A DNA stretch of 64,000 nucleotides from Pontibacter deserti. Its GTDB lineage: Bacteria; Bacteroidota; Bacteroidia; Cytophagales; Hymenobacteraceae. The stretch covers positions 1,674,001 through 1,738,000 of the forward strand of contig NZ_JALPRS010000001.1 in NCBI RefSeq assembly GCF_023630255.1, written 5' to 3'. The notes below the pieces were generated by a model. It had not been told where the DNA came from. It saw nothing but the letters and a program-made list of their open reading frames with translations, and ran no database searches. The position numbers were made by a program, and so were the translations under genes. Positions 24,511 through 33,937 of this stretch are shown one piece after another; the stretch's first letter is position 1, and each line of letters opens with the position of its first letter.

Positions 24511-26181
24511 TTAGTATACCATTACAGTCTGATAACTATACAGCTTCTCGTAATACTCATGTGCCATACGATCAGAACTGAAGAATGGAAGTACATCATA
24601 CATACCCTGCTTCATGATACTTAACCACTTGCCCCTATCATAGTAATAGGTCGGGATGATCTCATTCTCCAGAATGTCCAGCATATTCTTATGATCTTCT
24701 GAGTCCTGAAGTTGGTCTGGCAGAGTAGTATCCACAATCGGAAGTATAAAACTGTTTTCTCCATGGCGGGCAAATTCAGGCAACCAGCCATCCTGCACCG
24801 AAAAGTTTACAGAACCGTTCATTGCTGCCGTCATACCACTGGTACCAGATGCTTCACGTGGCCTGCGCGGCGTGTTCAGCCAGATATCAGAACCATGTTT
24901 TAACTTACGTGACAGCTCCATCTCATAGCCGGTAAGCACCGCAAAGTTTGGTTGCTTAATAGATAGTTTTACCAGCCTGTTAAAAGTAGCTACAGCACCT
25001 TCGTCAAACGGATACGGCTTACCTGCCCAGATTACCTGAACCGGTCTCTCCGAATTATTGATGATTTTCAGGAAGCGTTCATAATCGCGAATCAACAGGT
25101 CAGCACGCTTATAGGCAGCAAAACGGCGAGCCCATACTATCGTCAGCACTTCCGGGTTAAATAACTTACCAGTCTGGTCTGCAACTGTGCGGAACAACTG
25201 GTGCTTCATTTCTTTTTTACGCTGCACAAAAGCCTGGTCGTTGCCAGATTGCAGCGCACCCCAAAGATATTCATCTGACCAATAACGGGCATGCTGGGCA
25301 TTCGTGATCGCTTTTATTTCGCAGATGCCTTCGTTTTCGCACCACATCTGGTTAGCTACTTCGCCATGCAACTGTGACACACCATTCGATACTTTAGATA
25401 AACGTAAGGCAGCCAGCGTATGGTTAAACATGTGGCCATCCGTCAGGGTCAGCTTTCGCACTTCTTCCAGTGGCGTACCGTTAAAGAAACTCATACGATC
25501 CAGGAAGTTGATATCATGCTCTTCGTTACCGGCTTTCTCAGGTGTATGGGTCGTAAATACCATATGCTCACGTACTTCCTCTGCACTTCCGTACTTCTCC
25601 AGTAAGTAGAATGCCAGTGGCAGCGCATGGCCTTCATTCAAATGGTAAAGGTCTGCACCACCAAGTGCTTCTACCACTTTACCGCCACCTATACCTAAAA
25701 CTATACTTTGCGCAATTCGTGTACTTACTTCAGGGTCGTACAAACGATGTGTAATAGTACGGGCCAGGTAATCATTCTCAGGTATATCCGTTGTCAGGAA
25801 ATACATTGGTATAGTTCCGAAAACCTCCGGCTTTAATACCAGCGCCTTTACTTTTACCGGGTGATTGTTGACTTGTATCGTAACAGTGATGTTGGTTTCT
25901 TCCAGAAAAGTGTAGAATTTCTTCTGAAACTGCGCACGCATGGTTTGGTCATCGTTGCGCACCTGGTCGTAGTAGCCATACTTCCAAAGTATACCAATAC
26001 CGATCATGTTCTGTCGCAGGTCGTGGGCACTGCGCATATGCGATCCTGCCAAAAACCCTAAACCTCCAGAGTATATTTTAAATGCCTGGTCTATGCCATA
26101 CTCCATGCTGAAGTAGGCTACCCGCTTATTGTATTTTTCGTCAATATCGTAAGGATGATACCACCTGTTATATAGTTCCAT
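24511..26181 (-). CDS. Alpha-glucan phosphorylase homologue lacking the PLP lysine
   Basis: The protein has 556 residues with a GT35-like architecture: YFSMEYGIDQAFKIYSGGLG (23-42), YHLNEGHALP (179-188), TTHTPEKAGNE (210-220), ARRFAAYKRA (351-360) and IWAGKPYPFD. The PLP-site pattern EA[SC]Gx[GS]xMKxx[LM]N is present as EASGTSGMTAAMN (443-455), with Thr451 (codon at 24829-24831) where the Schiff-base Lys belongs. GDxxKSA near the N-terminus is changed to GSHMRSA. At 556 residues it is also shorter than most glucan phosphorylases. It may be inactive, or may transfer glucosyl units by another mechanism. The glycogen context is glgX at 41.2 kb, and no glgA, B or C lies in the window. Confidence 0.8.
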   Translation of the reverse strand: MELYNRWYHPYDIDEKYNKRVAYFSMEYGIDQAFKIYSGGLGFLAGSHMRSAHDLRQNMIGIGILWKYGYYDQVRNDDQTMRAQFQKKFYTFLEETNITVTIQVNNHPVKVKALVLKPEVFGTIPMYFLTTDIPENDYLARTITHRLYDPEVSTRIAQSIVLGIGGGKVVEALGGADLYHLNEGHALPLAFYLLEKYGSAEEVREHMVFTTHTPEKAGNEEHDINFLDRMSFFNGTPLEEVRKLTLTDGHMFNHTLAALRLSKVSNGVSQLHGEVANQMWCENEGICEIKAITNAQHARYWSDEYLWGALQSGNDQAFVQRKKEMKHQLFRTVADQTGKLFNPEVLTIVWARRFAAYKRADLLIRDYERFLKIINNSERPVQVIWAGKPYPFDEGAVATFNRLVKLSIKQPNFAVLTGYEMELSRKLKHGSDIWLNTPRRPREASGTSGMTAAMNGSVNFSVQDGWLPEFARHGENSFILPIVDTTLPDQLQDSEDHKNMLDILENEIIPTYYYDRGKWLSIMKQGMYDVLPFFSSDRMAHEYYEKLYSYQTVMVY

Positions 26182-26499
26182 ATGCTAAAAGTTTTAACCT
26201 AAACCGACAAAAAAGTGCTATAGTTTCTTTATGCCAACTAAACCCAAAATGTTACTTTTTAGACTTTATAAAATTCTAAAAGGCATAATTCATTATGTTT
26301 TAAGGGGTTGCAAGAATACTACCTCTACAGCACCTATGCAAGTAATTCACAAAATACGTGCCTGTAATTCACTCAGTATCTTTACATTTTAGCAAATGGC
26401 TCTCCGAATAGTATACTTTAACATCATATTAACCCGTTATACTTGAACCTAATTAACCTTATTATAATTGTATCTCCGGTAACCCGAACAAAGCTTAAC
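26182..26499. other. 318-bp divergent intergenic region
   Basis: It is AT-rich, between the phosphorylase homologue (-) and the transglutaminase-like gene (+). TATCTTTA at 26377-26384 is a 7/8 match to the -7 consensus, with no -33 element in place. Nothing else was seen. Confidence 0.4.
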
Positions 26500-27579
26500 A
26501 TGCGCCCTACAGTACATCGCCCTAATTTTACGGACCGGCCAAAATTTATGGCCTCCTTCTTAGTATTTCATGTTCTTTTATACCTGGCTTTTGCTTTTCC
26601 GGCACTGGCAGGCTCACTTGATAAGACACCTAATCCACAGCGACTACAGGAACTGGATCAGTTTGCTTTTAATACGGATGTTCGCTATACCAAGGATGTA
26701 AAAACACTGGCTTCTTACCTTAACACAGGAGCTACTACAGACTATGAGCGCGCCCGTATCATCTTTGCCTGGGTAGCCAGGAATATCCGTTACAATGATT
26801 ATGGTTACAACTCCGGTAATTTGGGCAACTCTTCAGTAGAACACGTTCTTAAAACACGCCTGTCAGTTTGTGATGGATATGCCCGCTTATACAAAGCCCT
26901 GGGCGAAGAAATGGGTCTGAAAGTAGAAAAAGTAAGTGGCTACGCAAAAGGATACGGTTATGCTCCCGGTAAGCGTTTTTACCAGACAAATCATGCCTGG
27001 AACAGCGTGTACCTGAACGGTAAATGGCGGCTTGTTGATGCTACCTGGGGGTCGGGAGCAGCAGAAATGGTGAACGGTAAACTGAAAACTAAATTCAGAT
27101 ACTCTCCTTACTGGTTTGATACGGATCCGCATGAATTTCTATTCAGCCACTTGCCAAAGGAACCGAAATGGCAACATATTAATACCCCTATTACGCTGGC
27201 ACAATATGAGAGATTAACTTCTGTTGATGAGTCACTATTCAGGCTGGGGGCAGATGCTGCAGAACTTTTACAGGATCTTACTAGTGGTAAACTTAAAACG
27301 ATAGCCACCACCTGGAATACTGACCTGAATGTGCAGATAACCAAAGCACCCTTAGAAGGTAAATTGATGCCCGGAAAACCTTATACTTTATCCTTTAAAG
27401 CGACGAATGATGTTGAACTGATTGTACTGAACAACAAGAAGTGGCTATACTTTACTACAGCCGGAGAAACACATACACTTAAAGTAAATCCGTCTCAGGG
27501 GAACTTGGCGGTAATGGCCCGTAAAAAAGGCAGCAAAGGAAATTACTCTTATTTTATGGAATATAAAGTCGGAAGTTAG
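26500..27579 (+). CDS. Secreted transglutaminase-like cysteine protease domain protein
   Basis: The ATG at 26500 was chosen because it supplies a basic n-region before the signal core (MASFLVFHVLLYLAFAFPALAG). A later start at 26548 is possible, and a TTG at 26443 less so. The 359-residue product has a transglutaminase core. The catalytic triad is the Cys of RLSVCDGYARLYKAL, the His of TNHAWNSVYLNGKWRLVD and the Asp of that same segment (VDATWG). A C-terminal beta domain covers about 260-359. Bacterial members usually act as proteases or cross-linkers on peptides outside the cytoplasm. The gene is monocistronic, with a terminator at 27600. Confidence 0.85.
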   Translation: MRPTVHRPNFTDRPKFMASFLVFHVLLYLAFAFPALAGSLDKTPNPQRLQELDQFAFNTDVRYTKDVKTLASYLNTGATTDYERARIIFAWVARNIRYNDYGYNSGNLGNSSVEHVLKTRLSVCDGYARLYKALGEEMGLKVEKVSGYAKGYGYAPGKRFYQTNHAWNSVYLNGKWRLVDATWGSGAAEMVNGKLKTKFRYSPYWFDTDPHEFLFSHLPKEPKWQHINTPITLAQYERLTSVDESLFRLGADAAELLQDLTSGKLKTIATTWNTDLNVQITKAPLEGKLMPGKPYTLSFKATNDVELIVLNNKKWLYFTTAGETHTLKVNPSQGNLAVMARKKGSKGNYSYFMEYKVGS

Positions 27580-27980
27580 ATAACAAGTTCTTCAAAAGTA
27601 AGGGGTTACTGATAAAGTAGTCCCTTTTTTGTTATGTCTAGAGACCAGTTTACCATCAGGCTTTAGTGTTGTTAAGCTTTATTATAGTGTAGCATCACTT
27701 GTAATGCTTCACTAGTCGGGCTTAAAAGAGCGCAACGCAAAACAAGGCGTTTGATATTCTTAATATATAACAAGAGACTCCGGTTCAATTCATCCTGCTG
27801 TTAAACCCTTCAGGCAAGTTCAAGTCAAAGCAAAAGAAAGTTCAGCTGACAACTAAAAAAAGCTGCATTTTAAATCAGAAATACTATTTTTAAGAAGTTT
27901 TATGTGGTAGCTCTCACCGGCTATACTTTTAAAACTTAGTTACTATTTTTTCAAAAATTAAAACAATCTAACTAAACACT
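27580..27980. other. 401-bp intergenic region
   Basis: It holds the terminator at 27600-27630 and then about 350 bp of AT-rich DNA upstream of the M13 peptidase gene. No clear promoter consensus, ORF or hairpin was recognised in the remainder. Confidence 0.5.
27600..27630 (+). terminator. Rho-independent terminator
   Basis: AAGGGGTTACT (27600-27610) pairs with AGTAGTCCCTT (27616-27626), with two G-U pairs, around GATAA. The T-run continues to 27630. Confidence 0.78.
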
Positions 27981-30071
27981 ATGCAATTAAATTACTCTGG
28001 AGAGCGCAAGGTTAAACTGAAGGCTCAGTTTAAATACCTTGTACTTGGAGCGGCTTTTATGTTTGCGTTTGATGCTTCTGCACAGCATGGCATCAAAGGT
28101 GGCGCTAAAAAAGCTACACCATTCATTAATAAAGCTAACATGGATCTGAGCGTGAAGCCGGGCGATGACTTTTATACTTACGCTAACGGCGCCTGGTTAA
28201 AAGCGAATCCGGTTCCAGCCAAAGAAACACGTTGGGGTAGCTTTAACGAGTTGCGTGACTTCAACATTAAAGCCGTTCGTACTATTCTGAACGATGCAGC
28301 AGCTGCTAAAAATGCGAAAGCAGGCTCTGTTGAAAAGCGTGTAGGCGATTTCTACGCTGCCGCTATGGACAGCGCCGCTATCGACAAGCTGGGTTATACG
28401 CCTATAAAAGGGGATCTGGAGCGAATTAAAGGTATAAAAGATGTAAACGGTATACTTAATGAGGTAGCCTACCTGCGCACAACCGGCGCTGCATCTCCTA
28501 TGTTCGGTTTCTATGTGGGCCAGGATCGTAAGAACGTAGAGAACATGGTACCGCAACTGAGCCAGGGCGGTACTACACTTCCTGACCGTGACTATTACCT
28601 GAAAAACGATGCGCGCAGCACCAAAATCCAGGAGGCTTACAAAACTTACATCACGAAGCTGTTTACCTTAACAGGTGCAGATAAGGCTACGGCAGAGAAA
28701 AATGCGGAGACCATCTTCAACCTGGAGAAGAAAATGGCAGAAGCGCAGATGGCACGTGTAGAAATGCGTGACCCGTACAAAACCTACAACAAATTTGCCG
28801 TTGCCGATTTCAGCAAGACCACTCCGAACATGGATTGGAAAGTGTTAATGGCAAAAATGAAAGTAACAGGCCAGGATACTGTACTGGTAAGCTCACCTAA
28901 GTTCTTTACTGAGCTGAATAGTTTACTAACTAGCACTCCGGTTGCTGACTGGAAAACATACCTGCAGTGGAATGTAATGAAATCGGCTGCTCCATACTTG
29001 AGCTCCGATTTTGTGAATGCTAACTTTGCTTACACGCAAGCATTGACCGGCCAGAAAGTTCAGACGCCACGTTGGCAGCGTATGTCTTCTCTGACAGACG
29101 GCACGATTGGTGAATTGCTGGGCCAGCTTTATGTTGCCAAGCACTTTAAGCCGGAGGCAAAAGCCCGTATGGACGAGATGATCGCTAATCTGATCAAAGC
29201 ATACGAGATCCGCATTAAAGGCCTTGACTGGATGAGTGCTGAGACAAAAGAAAAAGCCTTGGCTAAACTTCATGCTTTCAGACCAAAAGTTGGTTATCCG
29301 AATAAATGGGAAACTTATGAAGGTCTGGCAATTTCGCGCGATGCTTTCTTCCAGAACGTGCGCAACTCAGGTGAGTGGGGCTACAACAAAATGGTAAGCC
29401 AGCTGGGCAAGCCTGTTGACCGCGAGCGTTGGGGTATGACACCTCCGACTGTAAACGCTTACTACAGCCCGGTTATGAACGAGATCGTGTTCCCGGCAGG
29501 TATCCTGCAGTTCCCGTTCTTCGATCCGAATGCGGATGATGCGGTTAACTATGGTGGTATAGGTGCCGTAATCGGTCACGAGATATCTCACGGCTTTGAT
29601 GACTCTGGTAGCCAGTACGACAAAGACGGTACCCTGCGCAACTGGTGGACTGCTGAAGACTTAGCTAAATTTAAAGAGAAAGCAGCTGCTCTTTCCAAGC
29701 AATATGATGCTTATACAGTACTGGATACCATACACGTAAATGGTAAACTTACACTTGGTGAAAACATTGGTGACTTGGGTGGCCTGAATGCTGCTTACGA
29801 AGCTTTTAAAATGACGAAGCAGGGTAAGTCTAAGAAGAAGATCGATGGGTTTACACCGGACCAGCGTTTCTTCCTGTCGTGGGCACAGGTTTGGAGAGCT
29901 AACACGCTTCCTGAAACTGCAGCACAGCTTATCGTAACAGATCCGCACTCTCCTGGCCAGTACCGTACCATCGGTGCTCCGGTTAACATGGATGCCTGGT
30001 ACAAAGCATTTAACGTGAAGCCTGGCGACAAGCTTTACATTAAACCTGAAGATCGTAACAGAATCTGGTAA
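27981..30071 (+). CDS. M13 family metallopeptidase (neprilysin/PepO-like)
   Basis: The protein has 696 residues. After a signal sequence (LVLGAAFMFAFDASAQ, cut near 35) the mature part begins with the M13 opening NMDLSVKPGDDFYTYANGAWLK. The zinc ligands are His533 and His537 in HEISH, with Glu534 as catalytic base. The third ligand Glu594 is in ENIGDLGG, with Asp598. NAYYSPVMNEIVFPAGILQ binds the substrate backbone. Such enzymes cut oligopeptides of up to about 40 residues in the periplasm. The 5' end has a long n-region (MQLNYSGERKVKLKAQFK) that could hide a later start. A terminator follows 28 bp after the stop codon. Confidence 0.95.
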   Translation: MQLNYSGERKVKLKAQFKYLVLGAAFMFAFDASAQHGIKGGAKKATPFINKANMDLSVKPGDDFYTYANGAWLKANPVPAKETRWGSFNELRDFNIKAVRTILNDAAAAKNAKAGSVEKRVGDFYAAAMDSAAIDKLGYTPIKGDLERIKGIKDVNGILNEVAYLRTTGAASPMFGFYVGQDRKNVENMVPQLSQGGTTLPDRDYYLKNDARSTKIQEAYKTYITKLFTLTGADKATAEKNAETIFNLEKKMAEAQMARVEMRDPYKTYNKFAVADFSKTTPNMDWKVLMAKMKVTGQDTVLVSSPKFFTELNSLLTSTPVADWKTYLQWNVMKSAAPYLSSDFVNANFAYTQALTGQKVQTPRWQRMSSLTDGTIGELLGQLYVAKHFKPEAKARMDEMIANLIKAYEIRIKGLDWMSAETKEKALAKLHAFRPKVGYPNKWETYEGLAISRDAFFQNVRNSGEWGYNKMVSQLGKPVDRERWGMTPPTVNAYYSPVMNEIVFPAGILQFPFFDPNADDAVNYGGIGAVIGHEISHGFDDSGSQYDKDGTLRNWWTAEDLAKFKEKAAALSKQYDAYTVLDTIHVNGKLTLGENIGDLGGLNAAYEAFKMTKQGKSKKKIDGFTPDQRFFLSWAQVWRANTLPETAAQLIVTDPHSPGQYRTIGAPVNMDAWYKAFNVKPGDKLYIKPEDRNRIW

Positions 30072-30098
30072 GTATAATCGGATAAGTTTTATACTTCT

Positions 30099-30135
30099 AA
30101 AAGCCGCTCAGACTATAGTTTGAGCGGCTTTTATT
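30099..30135 (+). terminator. Terminator of the M13 peptidase gene
   Basis: AAAAGCCGCTCA (30099-30110) pairs with TGAGCGGCTTTT (30121-30132). The 10-nt loop is GACTATAGTT, which contains the recurrent ACTATAGTT motif. Confidence 0.9.
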
Positions 30136-30239
30136 TTATATTTAATCTGCATTACCCCTTCCAGAAAATGGAGCCTGGTTTAAACCTTCAGTTAAGTTTA
30201 TAGTTGAAAGATATTGTAACTTTAAAATCAGACCACAAC

Positions 30240-31313
30240 ATGGCGAATTTATTTTCCCCGCTAACAATAAAAGGAATCACGCTTAAAAACAGGATTGCTG
30301 TATCACCAATGTGCCAGTACTCCAGCCAGGATGGTTTTGCAAACGACTGGCATTTAGTACACTTAGGTAGCCGTGCCGTTGGTGGCGCCGGACTGGTAAT
30401 TGCCGAAGCTACTGCCGTGTCGCCGGAAGGCAGAATTACACCGGATGATATTGGTCTCTGGAAAGATGAGCATATTCCGATGTGGCAACGCATCAATACT
30501 TTTATTGAGGAACATGGTGCTGTTCCGGGCGTGCAACTGGCGCATGCAGGTCGTAAGGCCAGCCACAAAAGTCCGTGGAAAGGGGCAACAGCATTAACGC
30601 CAGAGGAAGGAGCCTGGCAAACGGTAGCTCCTAGTGCAATCCCTTTTTCAGAAGCAGAACCTGCCCCACTTGCCTTAGATAAAGAAGGTATACAAAAAGT
30701 AATTTCAGATTTCAGAGCTGCGGCGGTAAGAGCTGTAGAGGCCGGATTTAAGGTGATCGAAATTCATGCGGCACATGGGTATCTGTTACACGAATTCTAC
30801 TCCCCGCTCAGCAACAAACGCACCGATGAATATGGCGGCTCTTTTGAGAACCGCATCCGTCTGCTGCTGGAAGTGACCGAAACTATAAAAGAAGTATGGC
30901 CTTCTGACTATCCGCTATTTGTACGCATCTCTGCTACAGACTGGACCGAGGGTGGCTGGACAGGCGAAGACTCTATAGCGCTGGCAAGAATATTAAAAGA
31001 TAAAGGAATTGACCTGATTGATTGTTCTACAGGCGGAAATGTACCAGCTGCTAAAATTCCGGTTGGCCCGTGCTACCAAGTAGAATTTGCTGAAAGTATA
31101 AAAAGAGAAACAGGCATTTTGACGGGCGCCGTAGGCATGATCACAACAGCACAGGAAGCAGAAACTATAGTTACTACCAGTCAAGCTGATATTGTATTAC
31201 TGGCAAGAGAACTGCTACGAGATCCATACTTCCCGATGCATGCTGCCTTTGAGCTTGGTTATGAACATGCCTGGCCATCGCAGTACGAACGGGCAAAGCC
31301 ACGTAAAGTATAG
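30240..31313 (+). CDS. Old yellow enzyme-family NADPH dehydrogenase (YqjM-like)
   Basis: The ATG at 30240 gives 357 residues with the family opening (NLFSPLTIKGITLKNRIAVS). A TTG at 30204 would add twelve unconserved residues. It is an FMN TIM barrel: SPMCQYSSQDGFANDWH near 23-39 is the YqjM-type Cys-containing loop. VIEIHAAHGYLLHEFYSPLSNKRTDEYGG carries the substrate His pair. FVRISATDW and VGMITT bind the flavin phosphate. Such enzymes reduce activated C=C bonds of enones with NADPH in the cytosol and are often linked to oxidative or electrophile stress. It stands alone, with a bidirectional terminator 17 bp downstream. The symbol namA would fit but is not certain. Confidence 0.93.
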   Translation: MANLFSPLTIKGITLKNRIAVSPMCQYSSQDGFANDWHLVHLGSRAVGGAGLVIAEATAVSPEGRITPDDIGLWKDEHIPMWQRINTFIEEHGAVPGVQLAHAGRKASHKSPWKGATALTPEEGAWQTVAPSAIPFSEAEPAPLALDKEGIQKVISDFRAAAVRAVEAGFKVIEIHAAHGYLLHEFYSPLSNKRTDEYGGSFENRIRLLLEVTETIKEVWPSDYPLFVRISATDWTEGGWTGEDSIALARILKDKGIDLIDCSTGGNVPAAKIPVGPCYQVEFAESIKRETGILTGAVGMITTAQEAETIVTTSQADIVLLARELLRDPYFPMHAAFELGYEHAWPSQYERAKPRKV

Positions 31314-31330
31314 GGGCTATACTTTCATAT

Positions 31331-31368
31331 AAATAAAAAGGGCAGACGATGAGCTGCCCTTTTTATTT
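31331..31368. terminator. Bidirectional terminator between the OYE and ligD genes
   Basis: AAATAAAAAGGGCAG (31331-31345) pairs with CTGCCCTTTTTATTT (31354-31368) around an 8-nt loop. Both strands end in T-rich runs. The ligD stop codon is 5 bp away. Confidence 0.93.
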
Positions 31369-31373
31369 ATACT

Positions 31374-33911
31374 TCAGCTTAGCTTTTCTAGGCATTTCTC
31401 TAAATCAATTCCTTCTCCCAGCACACCTTTAAACAGATCACCTTCTTGCTTGATGCGGTCTGGTACGTTGTGGATAGTAAATGCTTCAGGGGTTAAGCCT
31501 GGTTTTACTTCATCCCAGCTTAATGGCGTAGAAACAGTGGCTCCCGGTTTAGGGCGAACAGTATAAGCTGAGGCGATAGTTTGTCCGATAGAGTTCTGCA
31601 GAAAATCCAGGTATACTTGTTTGCGACGTTCTTTTGGGCTTCGTTCCAGGCTGGTTAATTTAGGAAGCTTCTCGTGTACCAGTTGCGCAACCAGGTGGGC
31701 AAAATCCCGGGCTTGATCAAACGTATACTTAGCACCTAGCGGCATAAAAATATGCATGCCTGTTGCGCCGGATGTTTTACAGAAAGTGGTTGCGCCTGCC
31801 TTATCCAGCACTTCTTTGGTTGCCAGCGCCACCTCCACCACATCATCATAAGTGTTCTCTCCCGGGTCAAGATCTATTACCATGTAATCCGGCTTCTCTA
31901 AGCTGGCAATGCGGGAGTTCCAGGGGTTAAGCTGAATGCAGCCCAGGTTGTTCATGTAGGCCAGGGTAGCTTGGTTATCACACACCAGGTACTCCACATC
32001 TTCACCTGTGCTCTCTGCTCTCAGTTTTATAGTTCTAACCCAATCTGGAGTGTGCGTAATATCTTTCTGAAAAAAACCTGGTTTGGTTATGCCTTCCGGG
32101 TTTCGGAATAGCGACTGTGGCCGGTCTTTTAAGTACGGAACTATAACGTCGGCTATACTTTGGTAATAATTGATCAGGTCGCCCTTTGTAATATTTTCTT
32201 CAGGCCAGTATAGCTTATCCAGACTGCTGAATGCTACTTCCTGACCATCTATAGTTTGTGTGACGCGGTTTTTATGTTTTGATGCTGAGGCTGATTTCAT
32301 TATGTTAGCTTTTGTTGCACTGGGTTGATGTTCTGCTTCTTCCACTGCTTCGGTTGTATGGATGGCATTCTCCCGAACCACGTCTGTCACTTTTTTGTCT
32401 TCGCGAAGCCCTTCATAAATTGCCTGGCGCATTATTCCTTCATTGGTCCATTCAGCAAAAGAGATCTCGGCAACCAGTTCAGGTTTTACCCAGGTGGCCG
32501 GCGCATTGGGTTTTACTTTCCCAGAAAAAGGAGATTCATTCTGTACCAGTTTATCGAGCCTGACTTTAAGTGCATCCAGCGATTTAGTGTTGAAGCCGCT
32601 ACCACTCTGCCCTACATAAGTCAGCTTTCCGTTCTCATATACCCCTAGCAGCAAAGCGCCAATGTGCTTCCGTTTACCTTTTGGTTCTGTAAATCCGGCT
32701 ATTACAGCTTCCTGGCGCATATGCGTTTTAATTTTGAGCCACTCGGTGCTGCGCTGGCCGGTGCGGTACGGGCTATCCGCTTTTTTAGCCATAATGCCTT
32801 CCACATTGTTGCGCTGCGCTTCCTTAAAGAACGCTATACCGTTACCCACCACATGGTCAGAATAACGCACTGCCGGCAACTCATCAGCCAATAACTCTTC
32901 CAGGCGCTTTTTCCGCTCCAGCAAGGGCAGGTCACGCAGGTCTTCACCGTTCAGGTATAGCAAGTCGAACACATAAAAGTATAAATGCTGCGAAGGTGTG
33001 TTCTGGTAATTCTGCAACTGCTGAAAAGTAGCATAGCCTTTGTCGTTCAGCACTACAATTTCCCCATCCAGCACTGCATCCTGCCCCAGTTGCTTCAGGC
33101 TATCAAGTATAGGCTTATAGGTTTCGCCGTAAGATTTACCGTTTCGGGAGTATAACTCCACCTTTCCATCCTCAACTTCAGCCACAGCCCTGAAACCGTC
33201 CCATTTTATCTCATAGATCCAGTCGTCTCCATCAAAAGGGCCATCCGTAAGTTTGGCCATCATAGGCACAATTTTTCGCAGAATTTCTGAAGATTTAGCG
33301 CTCGGTTTAGCTTTGGCTGCCTTAGCTTTCGTGCTCTTCTTTACAGTTTTAGTTGATGAGGATTTAGCAATTTTACCCAGGTGCTCTTCACTGTCATAAG
33401 GTTCTGAAACAGCAGCTTCATCTTTCTTTTTCACCAGCAACCAGGCTCCTTCCTGACGCCCTTTCATCTTTACAAGCGAGAAAGCGCCCTGCAGTTTTTT
33501 CCCATCCAGCACAAAGCTTATACTTCCGTTTTCCAGCCCCTGTAGCAGCAGTTCCTCCCCTTCTTTCGGGTCGTCGGTCTCAACAGAACTATAAAAGCCT
33601 TCGTCCCAGATATCGACGTGGCCAGCGCCATAGTTACCCTCCGGGATGTCGCCTTCAAAGGTTCGGTATGAAAAAGGATGGTCTTCTACCTGCATCGCAA
33701 GCCGTTTGTCGGTAGGGTTCATGGATGGCCCTTTCGGAACAGCCCAGCTTTTAAGCACCCCTTCCATCTCCAACCTGAAATCGTAATGCAAGGTAGATGC
33801 CTGGTGGCGTTGCACCACAAATCGTAACTGTCCTTCGTGTTTCTGCTGCTTTCCTTCCGGCTCAGGTGTTTCGCTGAAGTTGCGTTTCTGGTTATACTTC
33901 TGTAAGCCCAT
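31374..33911 (-). CDS. ligD: ATP-dependent DNA ligase D, PE-LIG-POL order
   Basis: The protein has 845 residues and three domains. The 3'-phosphoesterase (about 28-165) has VVQRHQASTLHYDFRLE and HPFSYRTFEGDIPEGNYGAG. A Lys/Ala-rich linker at 180-208 is followed by the ligase domain (about 210-520), with the adenylated Lys236 in EIKWDGFR and the later EGIMAKKADSPY. The polymerase/primase domain (about 565-845) has YMVIDLDPGE with its metal Asp pair. Together with Ku at 33938 it performs bacterial non-homologous end joining. The order PE-LIG-POL differs from POL-PE-LIG of Mycobacterium and LIG-PE-POL of Pseudomonas. Its start is 26 bp downstream of the ku stop codon on the same strand. Confidence 0.96.
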   Translation of the reverse strand: MGLQKYNQKRNFSETPEPEGKQQKHEGQLRFVVQRHQASTLHYDFRLEMEGVLKSWAVPKGPSMNPTDKRLAMQVEDHPFSYRTFEGDIPEGNYGAGHVDIWDEGFYSSVETDDPKEGEELLLQGLENGSISFVLDGKKLQGAFSLVKMKGRQEGAWLLVKKKDEAAVSEPYDSEEHLGKIAKSSSTKTVKKSTKAKAAKAKPSAKSSEILRKIVPMMAKLTDGPFDGDDWIYEIKWDGFRAVAEVEDGKVELYSRNGKSYGETYKPILDSLKQLGQDAVLDGEIVVLNDKGYATFQQLQNYQNTPSQHLYFYVFDLLYLNGEDLRDLPLLERKKRLEELLADELPAVRYSDHVVGNGIAFFKEAQRNNVEGIMAKKADSPYRTGQRSTEWLKIKTHMRQEAVIAGFTEPKGKRKHIGALLLGVYENGKLTYVGQSGSGFNTKSLDALKVRLDKLVQNESPFSGKVKPNAPATWVKPELVAEISFAEWTNEGIMRQAIYEGLREDKKVTDVVRENAIHTTEAVEEAEHQPSATKANIMKSASASKHKNRVTQTIDGQEVAFSSLDKLYWPEENITKGDLINYYQSIADVIVPYLKDRPQSLFRNPEGITKPGFFQKDITHTPDWVRTIKLRAESTGEDVEYLVCDNQATLAYMNNLGCIQLNPWNSRIASLEKPDYMVIDLDPGENTYDDVVEVALATKEVLDKAGATTFCKTSGATGMHIFMPLGAKYTFDQARDFAHLVAQLVHEKLPKLTSLERSPKERRKQVYLDFLQNSIGQTIASAYTVRPKPGATVSTPLSWDEVKPGLTPEAFTIHNVPDRIKQEGDLFKGVLGEGIDLEKCLEKLS

Positions 33912-33937
33912 ATGGTGAAACTATAGTTTATACCTGT

